From: Candidatus Omnitrophota bacterium
GTDB lineage: Bacteria; Ratteibacteria; UBA8468; B48-G9; DTJG01
Direction: 5' to 3'
DNA: 7,031 nt
Assembly (NCBI GenBank): GCA_023818725.1
Contig: JAMWBX010000064.1
Location: 1 to 7,031 of the forward strand
The translations under genes were made by a program, and so were the position numbers. The notes below the pieces were generated by a model. It worked only from the letters and a program-made list of their open reading frames with translations, did not search any database and was not told the origin of the DNA. This document shows, piece by piece, positions 1 to 5,701 of this stretch (positions are counted from its first letter, which is position 1; each line of letters starts with the position of its first letter).

Positions 1-3000
1 TCGCAACTCCTGATAAATTCAGTCCATGGTCAGGCTATTATAAGCCGGTTGCTGTCACAGACCAGGAGTATCAAAAGGATTTAGAAGAAAAACTCAGTCG
101 CCAGTACGATATCATTGTCCTTGGCAAGATAAGATGGAAGGCACTTCCCCAGTCAGCCAGAGAAATGATTTTGAATAAGGTGCTTGATGGAACAATACTT
201 CTGGCATACCTGGGGGATTGGGGTGGTTGCAAGATTGCGGAAGATATCAAATCAGAAGACCTTACAGAAGTAGTCGGAAACAAGATTAATCTTGAAAGAA
301 AATTCCTCTATCCTTTTAAGGGATTGCCCCAGTTTAAAAATTATAAGGACTTTGAGAACTTTATAAATTCAACCCTTGAGGTCTATTCCTATGGAAAGGG
401 AAAGGCTTTGTTTCTTAAAGGATATTCTGTCCCGCATTTCCAAAATCTAACACCGGCAAATATGCGGAGTCCTGCTGAAATAAAGATTGTTGAATATGAC
501 TATCTTTTAGCATATATCATTCAGCTGATGATTTCTTATATCAAAAAACCTGAGGTTGAGATTTCTGGAACTGACTATATCGCTACAAACATAAATTCGT
601 TTCCCGGCATCAAATTTTTACTGAAATCAGATAAAGCAAAAAAGGTTTCTTATGAATGCATTTTAAGAAATGAAGACAATGAGGTAATTCTGAAAAATAA
701 AAAAGATTTGAATCTTGCGAAAGGAGAAAACGAAATCTGGTTTGAAATAAAAGAAAAATTGCCAAAAGGAAATTATTTTGCAGACATCTTTGTTAAAGAG
801 AACAATGATATTTTGAATTTTGGATCCTGTTTTATTGAATTAACCTCGGACGATTACATAAGCGATATTGTGATAGACAAAAGTTTTAAAAAAGAACAGG
901 ATATCGCCGGAGAAGTCAGGGTATTCAGCAAAGAGGGCAGGGATAACCTCAAACTAAAAATCAGTTTGATAGATAACTTTGGAAGATTACAAAAATCGCA
1001 AATTCTGGAATGCAAGGGGCAGGGGGTCAATGAGAAAAAGGTGAGTTTTAAAATAGATCCGCCACAAAATTATTTCACACTGCTTCAGTTTTTGAAATTT
1101 GAGCTTTTAGATGATAACAGCGTTGTCGATAGATCATCAAAATTATTCTCTGTTTCAAATTTAAGACATAAAAATGACGATTTCAGGGCAATACTATGGT
1201 TCCCGTATTACAATGCCGCGTACACAGAGAAATGGTATTGCAAAAACATCTTTGATTCTGGTTTTGATTCAAGATACTACACGGGAATCGCTCTTGCGCC
1301 GCTTGCAGAAAACCTCTGGTATGTTTCCAATCCGATAAGGTTTGTTGATATGAAGACCGACCCATGGGGAACTATGGATAGAAAACCAGAAGACCATATA
1401 CGGCAGCCATGTTTGAATGACCCGGAATATCTGGCAAAGGTTGAAAAAGAGTTGACGGATAAACTAAGAAGTGAAACCCATTTTTCCACTTATGAATTCT
1501 CCTGTGGAGATGAATGCCATTTTGCAAGCTGGCGACCTCCTTATGACAGGTATGAATTATGCTGGTGCGATCGGTGCGTTGAAAAATTTCACCAGTATCT
1601 CCAAAACAAGTACGGAACATTAAAAAGTCTCAATCAAAACTGGAATACTGATTATAAATCATTTGATGAAATTAAACCTGTCACATTCAAGGAAGCGATT
1701 GAAAATCAAAATTTACGCCCATTATGGATAAATTACAGAATTTTTATGGAAGATTCCTGGACCGGAATTTTTGAATACGCAAAAAAGATCATTACAAACA
1801 TCGTACCTGACGCAAAGGTCGGATATGAAGGAAGCCAGAGGGGTTATACATTTACAAATAGTTTTACTGCTGAGGACTATTATAAACTTGCGCAGGTTAT
1901 GAGCTTGAACAATCCATACAGTCACGCCTTTATTAGATACGCATTCAAGGACTTTTCAAAAGATGATACTCTTATTGGACTTGGCTGGCAGGGTTCATAC
2001 GGCTCAGGTATAAAAAACAGAAAAATCGACCCCTGGAGAGTCCTTTTTTATGGAGCCAACAGTTTATGGATATGGCATGGTCCACCAAGAGAACAATCAG
2101 TGGTTTCTCCCGACCTTTCTTTTTATGAATATTTCAGACCATATGTTGAACAGATTCCAGAACTGAAAAGCGGCATCGGCAAATTATTTATGAATTCAAA
2201 AAGAGAGGACGACGGCATAGCAATTCTGTATTCAAATACAAGCGTTCATGCATCCGCTTTAACGCCACAGTTACCACCCATCTGTGAAAACCTGAACTTT
2301 TTTGTAAGGTATTTTGAATCAAGCGGATATCAATTCCGTTTGATTTCATATAAACAACTTGAAGATGGCATACTCAAGCAGGGAAATTTTAGACTCCTGG
2401 TGCTTCCATTTGTTCAATCAATTTCTCAAAAACAGGCAAAAGAAATTGCTTCTTTTGTAAACAATGGTGGTACAGTCATTGCTGATATAAGACCTGGCAT
2501 CTGCGATGAAAACGGCATTTTTTATAAGAATCGGGGCATCCTTGATGATATTTTTGGAGTAATTCAGACAACAGAAAAATTTGAGGTGAAAAAATATGAA
2601 AATCTTGAATTAAAATATTCCGATTTAACCTGTAACCTGCCTTCTCTGTTTGTTGATGCCTCTGTTTCCTTGCAGAAGGGTCAGGCAAAAGAGGTCGTTG
2701 AAAATGTGCCTGTTTTCATTGTCAACAAGTCCGGCAAAGGAAAAGGGGTATTATTAAATTTGGGCTTTATAAACTACCCTGATGAAAATATGGCCGGCAT
2801 AAAGAATATCCTTAACAGTGTTATTGAACAGGCCGCAGGAATTAAGAAAAAAATAGAATTTGAACCGGATAATCTTGAAGCTGGCTTTACAACATACAGA
2901 TATGCGTCTGGTTCTCATACATACATTGGAATTCTCTCGCCATGGAGAGAGGGAGGAGAAAAAGATTCTAAATTAACATTTTCTCAAAAATTTCACATTT

Positions 3001-3395
3001 ACAGGGTCAGGAGTGGTCAGTATCTTGGCTACGATAATTCGGTAAACATAAAAGTGCAACCAGAAATGGCTGAAGTGATAGCGCTTTTACCTTACAGGAT
3101 TAAAGACCTGATTGTTAATTCAAAAAACAGGATAAAAAAAGGTGAAGTTCTGAATTATGAAATTGAACTTTTAACTGATCCATTGTCGACTGAAACACAT
3201 ATCTTAAATGTAAATGTTATCTCTCCCGGGGGAAAAGAATTAAGCTATTATATGCAAAACCTGAAAGCAGAAAAAGGCAAAGCAAAAGGAAGCATACATT
3301 TTGCATTAAATGAAAAAGAAGGGAAATATCTACTGAGGGTGAAAGAAGTTGTTTCTGGCATCATCAAGGACTATCCTTTTGAGATTGCTCAATGA
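1..3395 (+). CDS. GH42-like (beta-galactosidase-type) multidomain protein, 5' truncated by the window
   Basis: The frame is open from position 3 to the TGA at 3393-3395 (1130 residues in view), so the ATG at 165 is internal and the true start lies upstream. Domains, numbered from position 3: a GATase/flavodoxin-like stretch (about 1-180, with YDIIVLG and WKALP), Ig-like beta-sandwiches (about 185-387), a GH42-like barrel (about 392-730), a trimerisation-type GATase-like domain (about 736-926, with LLVLPFVQ and FVNNGGTVIAD), and C-terminal beta domains. The barrel contains PCLNDPEY, GDE, CWCDRC and KYGTLKSLNQNWNT, matching the GH42 order. Cys470, Cys520, Cys522 and Cys525 fit the structural zinc site of GH42 enzymes, and Glu504 fits the acid/base. 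The usual Asn before it is Asp503. Where the nucleophile Glu is expected I see Trp662-Gln663. GH42 enzymes cleave beta-galactosides. Here substrate and even activity are uncertain. No signal peptide can be judged. Confidence 0.85.
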   Translation, partial: ATPDKFSPWSGYYKPVAVTDQEYQKDLEEKLSRQYDIIVLGKIRWKALPQSAREMILNKVLDGTILLAYLGDWGGCKIAEDIKSEDLTEVVGNKINLERKFLYPFKGLPQFKNYKDFENFINSTLEVYSYGKGKALFLKGYSVPHFQNLTPANMRSPAEIKIVEYDYLLAYIIQLMISYIKKPEVEISGTDYIATNINSFPGIKFLLKSDKAKKVSYECILRNEDNEVILKNKKDLNLAKGENEIWFEIKEKLPKGNYFADIFVKENNDILNFGSCFIELTSDDYISDIVIDKSFKKEQDIAGEVRVFSKEGRDNLKLKISLIDNFGRLQKSQILECKGQGVNEKKVSFKIDPPQNYFTLLQFLKFELLDDNSVVDRSSKLFSVSNLRHKNDDFRAILWFPYYNAAYTEKWYCKNIFDSGFDSRYYTGIALAPLAENLWYVSNPIRFVDMKTDPWGTMDRKPEDHIRQPCLNDPEYLAKVEKELTDKLRSETHFSTYEFSCGDECHFASWRPPYDRYELCWCDRCVEKFHQYLQNKYGTLKSLNQNWNTDYKSFDEIKPVTFKEAIENQNLRPLWINYRIFMEDSWTGIFEYAKKIITNIVPDAKVGYEGSQRGYTFTNSFTAEDYYKLAQVMSLNNPYSHAFIRYAFKDFSKDDTLIGLGWQGSYGSGIKNRKIDPWRVLFYGANSLWIWHGPPREQSVVSPDLSFYEYFRPYVEQIPELKSGIGKLFMNSKREDDGIAILYSNTSVHASALTPQLPPICENLNFFVRYFESSGYQFRLISYKQLEDGILKQGNFRLLVLPFVQSISQKQAKEIASFVNNGGTVIADIRPGICDENGIFYKNRGILDDIFGVIQTTEKFEVKKYENLELKYSDLTCNLPSLFVDASVSLQKGQAKEVVENVPVFIVNKSGKGKGVLLNLGFINYPDENMAGIKNILNSVIEQAAGIKKKIEFEPDNLEAGFTTYRYASGSHTYIGILSPWREGGEKDSKLTFSQKFHIYRVRSGQYLGYDNSVNIKVQPEMAEVIALLPYRIKDLIVNSKNRIKKGEVLNYEIELLTDPLSTETHILNVNVISPGGKELSYYMQNLKAEKGKAKGSIHFALNEKEGKYLLRVKEVVSGIIKDYPFEIAQ

Positions 3396-3545
3396 AGTTG
3401 TTTTTTATCCAGCAATTAGATATTGTAAAAATTCTCCCTTATCTTTATTTCTTATCTGACGGAGCAGACATTTATTTGTATGGTTGACATCGGCGCGGCA
3501 AAAAATTAATATATTTTTAACAATAGAAATTCCCTGCGCCATAAC
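3396..3545. other. Intergenic stretch with no gene
   Basis: After the GH42-like gene these 150 AT-rich bases contain stop codons in all plus frames, no prepilin leader that would complete the following fragment, and no clear GC-rich hairpin plus T-run terminator. The T-run just after the stop (around 3400-3406) has no convincing stem before it. The only signal seen is the promoter-like sequence at 3484-3512. Confidence 0.6.
3484..3512 (+). promoter_or_regulatory. Candidate sigma-70-type promoter
   Basis: A perfect TTGACA (3484-3489) is followed after exactly 17 bases by TAATAT (3507-3512), a 4/6 match to the -10 consensus. The region after it is AT-rich, and initiation would fall near 3519. 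It is correctly oriented for the pseudopilin fragment and for the gene pair starting at 3874. This is a consensus match only; the spacer is locally GC-rich, which is not ideal. Confidence 0.4.
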
Positions 3546-3812
3546 ATGAAAAATAAAAAGTGCATTATGTGTGATACAGGCAATCTCAAAACGGCTGGCG
3601 GATTCATCTTTTCAATTAACTATGCATATCAAGAAGGTCATCCTTCAGGTTCTTACGCTGGATACAGACACGGAGTTCGGATTACAAAAACCTGCGGAAC
3701 AAAAACTGCCCCTGCGAGCATGGCAAATGTTTTATTTGTAAACGGACACATTGAATCAAAAACGACTGAAGCGTTGTGTTCTTCTTATCCGGTGGTTAAT
3801 CTTTACCGTTGA
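3546..3812 (+). pseudogene. C-terminal remnant of an H-X9-DG-type pseudopilin-like protein
   Basis: The 88-codon frame encodes a recognisable C-terminal segment of the prepilin-like proteins (DUF1559/GspG-like) abundant in PVC-related bacteria: KCIMCDTGN near residues 5-13, GYRHG at 39-43, and ANVLFVNGHIES at 60-71, the counterpart of the usual ANVLF-DG-H-ES ending. The N-terminal cleavage site and hydrophobic helix that define these proteins are missing. I read the upstream bases 3396-3545 in all three plus frames and found no prepilin leader in any. The usual Asp-Gly is Asn-Gly, and 23 rather than 9 residues separate the His from it. No Shine-Dalgarno sequence precedes the ATG at 3546. I infer a decayed gene whose 5' part was lost. 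A short expressed protein remains possible because a promoter-like sequence lies just upstream and the frame is intact. Confidence 0.55.
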
Positions 3813-3860
3813 GGAAGTGATTTTAATGAAATCCTGGGGGCACTTGTTAAAAATTTTTTG

Positions 3861-3867
3861 AAAGGGA
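3861..3867 (+). promoter_or_regulatory. Ribosome binding site for the 62-residue protein
   Basis: AAAGGGA lies 6 bases before the ATG at 3874 and supports that start rather than the later in-frame ATG at 3889. Confidence 0.55.
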
Positions 3868-3873
3868 CAAATT

Positions 3874-4062
3874 ATGGAAGAAAAAATTATGGTATTTACG
3901 TTCTCAGAAAAAGAACAAACCGAAATAAAAAGAATTGTGCTTGACGAAGATAAAGTTGCTGCTCTGGAATTTTTGAAAAGGCTGGACAGGGAGATAAAAA
4001 AAAGAGAACAATCTCAGTGCGGAGTGATGTTCAATTTTAAAAAAGAAAGTGCTGAGGAATAA
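3874..4062 (+). CDS. Small charged hypothetical protein, 62 residues
   Basis: I do not recognise a named family. The product is rich in Lys and Glu, looks mostly alpha-helical (FSEKEQTEIKRIVLDEDK, then AALEFLKRLDREIKKR), has no membrane segment or signal peptide, and ends with a short segment holding its single cysteine (QCGVMFNF). It is preceded by a plausible Shine-Dalgarno sequence. Its TAA is followed immediately, with no spare base, by the ATG of the Fe-S protein gene, so the two are very probably co-transcribed and translationally coupled. That coupling is the main evidence that it is real and suggests it works with the Fe-S protein, perhaps as a small partner. This role is inference. 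A cytoplasmic location is likely. Confidence 0.7.
   Translation: MEEKIMVFTFSEKEQTEIKRIVLDEDKVAALEFLKRLDREIKKREQSQCGVMFNFKKESAEE
4054..4058 (+). promoter_or_regulatory. Ribosome binding site of the Fe-S gene inside the upstream coding sequence
   Basis: GAGGA sits in the last codons of the 62-residue gene, 4 bases before the ATG at 4063. It fixes this start and implies translational coupling. Confidence 0.6.
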
Positions 4063-4623
4063 ATGGCATTTCTCAATGAGGTGAGAATCATAAAAATACT
4101 TCCATGCCTGGCAATGCCGGAAAGAATAAGATTTATCGCTGAAATGGATAAAGATATATCTGAGGTTATGCCTTATCTAAACGCGGTTTTTGAGGATGCC
4201 ATATACAATCACAATGGCCCTTACATCACGCTGAAAAAAGGGGATAAACTGATATCTGTTGTTGGAAAACAGGTTTCAGGCTCCAAGATTATTGACTTAA
4301 AAGATGCAGAAGAACTGATCAAATGGTTCAAGGCGATTGTGAACCAGTGTTATGAAAACCGTGATTCAATTAAGCCAAACATTGAAAGGAGAAAAAAGCT
4401 TACCCCTCTTGATATATTCAAACTTCTTCCCAGAACAAATTGTAAAAAGTGTGGTGAACCAACATGCATGGCTTTTGCCGTAAAACTTGTCGAAGAACAA
4501 AAAAGTATTCTTGCCTGCGCTGAGATATTTTCTGGTAGATTCAATGATAAGAAAAAAGAACTTATAAAGACACTGGTATCTGCCGGATACAAAGTGCCTT
4601 CTGAATTCCAGGAAATGTCATAA
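4063..4623 (+). CDS. (Fe-S)-binding protein with CFeSP-type 4Fe-4S domain
   Basis: The 186-residue protein has a roughly 110-residue N-terminal domain (with SEVMPYLNAVFEDAIYN and later DLKDAEELIKW) followed by LTPLDIFKLLPRTNC and Cys127-X2-Cys130-X4-Cys135-X16-Cys152. That spacing and the surrounding residues match the Fe-S cluster domain (PF04060 type) at the N-terminus of the corrinoid/iron-sulfur protein large subunit (AcsC/CdhE), where the 4Fe-4S cluster passes electrons to the corrinoid cofactor. The TIM barrel and corrinoid-binding domain of AcsC, about 445 residues in total, are absent, so this is a stand-alone protein and not that subunit. It resembles short Fe-S proteins I recall from anaerobes, whose role is poorly defined. 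An electron-transfer role in corrinoid or one-carbon metabolism is inference. No signal peptide is visible. A GAGGA at the end of the upstream gene serves as its ribosome binding site. Confidence 0.85.
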   Translation: MAFLNEVRIIKILPCLAMPERIRFIAEMDKDISEVMPYLNAVFEDAIYNHNGPYITLKKGDKLISVVGKQVSGSKIIDLKDAEELIKWFKAIVNQCYENRDSIKPNIERRKKLTPLDIFKLLPRTNCKKCGEPTCMAFAVKLVEEQKSILACAEIFSGRFNDKKKELIKTLVSAGYKVPSEFQEMS

Positions 4624-4635
4624 TTTCGGAGCCAG

Positions 4636-5688
4636 TTAAACCCTGTAAATTGAACCTGCAATGTATCTTACTCCGCCGTCCTGCTGTAACCTGTCATTTC
4701 TGTCATTGAAATAATAAACAGAAAATATTTCGCCGCTGTCAAGCTGAACACTTACAGGATATCCAAGATCCCAAGAACCACCATCATCCCTGAGAATATA
4801 TTCATTTTTCCATGTCCTGCCTTCGTCTTCGCTGATGGATATTCTTATGCCAAAAGGATATGAACGGTAGCCATAGGTTGCAAGAATCCTTCCGTCTTCA
4901 AGTAAAAGCAGGTGGCAGGGACTTCCAAGGTCATTAATTCTTGACATAAAGCGCCAGGTTCTTCCATTGTCTTCAGAAACATAACACTCTGACCAGAAAC
5001 TATAGCCGTGCTTGTATCTCTGACATCTGACAGCGCAGACAATTTTTCCCGATGGAAGTATCACTCCAGAAGGCATAATCTGCATATAATCTTTTTTTTC
5101 TTCTGATATGTAAGAGAAAAGTTCCCACGAGATACCATTGTTTTTTGAGACAATGACAACTGGTTTTCCTTCTCTTCCATCAGAGCAATTTACTGTGCCA
5201 AAAAGAATAAGGGCTCCATCTTCTCTCACAACATAATCCGGTCTCGACCAGATTGCTTCATACCCAAAACCAGGCAACCTGCACGGACCGTAGATGCTGT
5301 TGCCTCTATCCTGAGAGAAAAATAGCTTATTCTTAATCGCGATCAGCATAAAATCAGGATTCTTGAAATCAAATTCTTTTGGTTCCAGAAAATTCGCCTG
5401 CTCTGGCGTAGCATAGCCCAGGTTCACAGATGACATAATTGTTTCCGGCTGGCTCCATGTTTTGCAACCGTCTTTTGACCTGATTCTGACAATTCTTGAA
5501 GAATTGTCAGGCGGCGCATATCCATGGCCGACCTCTTCCTTTGTCTTATAGTGGCAGGTTCTTGTGAAAAAATTTACGACAATCTCATTCCCGCTGTATT
5601 TGTAGACCCCGCAGTTTCTTGGCCAGGCAGAAAATTCATCTTCTTTTCTGTAAACCGCAAAATTTTCACTTTTGATTTTTTCTCCCAT
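4636..5688 (-). CDS. Sialidase-like BNR/Asp-box beta-propeller protein
   Basis: The 350-residue protein carries repeated Asp-boxes of the S-x-D-x-G-x-T-W type: 71-78 (SKDGCKTW, Cys replacing Gly), 181-188 (SKNNGISW), 238-245 (SEDNGRTW), 286-293 (SEDEGRTW), and a degenerate one at 125-132 (SQDRGNSI). This is the signature of six-bladed sialidase propellers (GH33-like, BNR_2). AWPRN near residue 24 sits where sialidases have the first arginine motif; Arg221 and Arg282 are further candidates for the arginine triad. DLGYPVSVQLDSGEIFSVYY (308-327) is typical of sialidase-like proteins in glycan-degrading bacteria. There is no signal peptide, so it is predicted to be cytoplasmic unless exported otherwise. 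True sialic acid hydrolysis is not established; many relatives act on other glycans or are untested. The ATG at 5688 has a strong GAGG 8 bases upstream, overlapping the stop of the upstream CBM9 gene, so the two form an operon. Confidence 0.85.
   Translation of the reverse strand: MGEKIKSENFAVYRKEDEFSAWPRNCGVYKYSGNEIVVNFFTRTCHYKTKEEVGHGYAPPDNSSRIVRIRSKDGCKTWSQPETIMSSVNLGYATPEQANFLEPKEFDFKNPDFMLIAIKNKLFFSQDRGNSIYGPCRLPGFGYEAIWSRPDYVVREDGALILFGTVNCSDGREGKPVVIVSKNNGISWELFSYISEEKKDYMQIMPSGVILPSGKIVCAVRCQRYKHGYSFWSECYVSEDNGRTWRFMSRINDLGSPCHLLLLEDGRILATYGYRSYPFGIRISISEDEGRTWKNEYILRDDGGSWDLGYPVSVQLDSGEIFSVYYFNDRNDRLQQDGGVRYIAGSIYRV
5486..5510. repeat. Perfect inverted repeat, 12-bp arms around one base
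   Basis: The left arm CTGACAATTCTT (5486-5497) and right arm AAGAATTGTCAG (5499-5510) are exact reverse complements separated by a single G at 5498. The repeat lies within the sialidase-like gene, about 180 bases after its start, covering the codons for PDNSSRIV. With a 1-base centre it cannot form an ordinary short hairpin without opening a few pairs. It is better suited to binding a dimeric protein, or it may be chance. Confidence 0.9.
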
Positions 5689-5693
5689 TGTTT

Positions 5694-5701
5694 TTTCCTC
5701 A
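5694..5701 (-). promoter_or_regulatory. Ribosome binding site of the sialidase-like gene overlapping the preceding stop
   Basis: On the minus strand TGAGGAAA contains both the TGA stop of the CBM9 gene (5701-5699) and a GAGG core (5700-5697), 8 bases ahead of the ATG at 5688. It fixes that start and supports translational coupling. Confidence 0.75.

Noticed and set aside
1277..1620. Minus-strand open frames under the GH42-like catalytic region
   Set aside because: They are antisense to a well-supported coding frame and have low-complexity, cysteine- and histidine-rich sequence with no domain.
2935..2955. CTCTC/GAGAG inverted repeat around CCATGG
   Set aside because: Short stem inside a coding region with ordinary codons; expected by chance in a sequence of this length.
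3819..3862. Possible terminator: GATTT/AAATC hairpin followed by an A/T-rich palindrome near 3847-3862
   Set aside because: The stem is only 5 A/T-rich pairs, it is separated from the T-run by a G-rich stretch, and the T-run merges into the ribosome binding site of the next gene.
4063..4623. Calling the Fe-S protein the CO dehydrogenase/acetyl-CoA synthase gamma subunit (AcsC/CdhE)
   Set aside because: Only the small Fe-S domain matches. The barrel and corrinoid-binding domains are absent and the N-terminal domain is different.
4350..4661. 103-codon open frame on the minus strand overlapping the Fe-S gene
   Set aside because: It is antisense to a clearly conserved cysteine motif, has no recognisable domain, and overlaps the end of the sialidase-like gene; it is a shadow frame.
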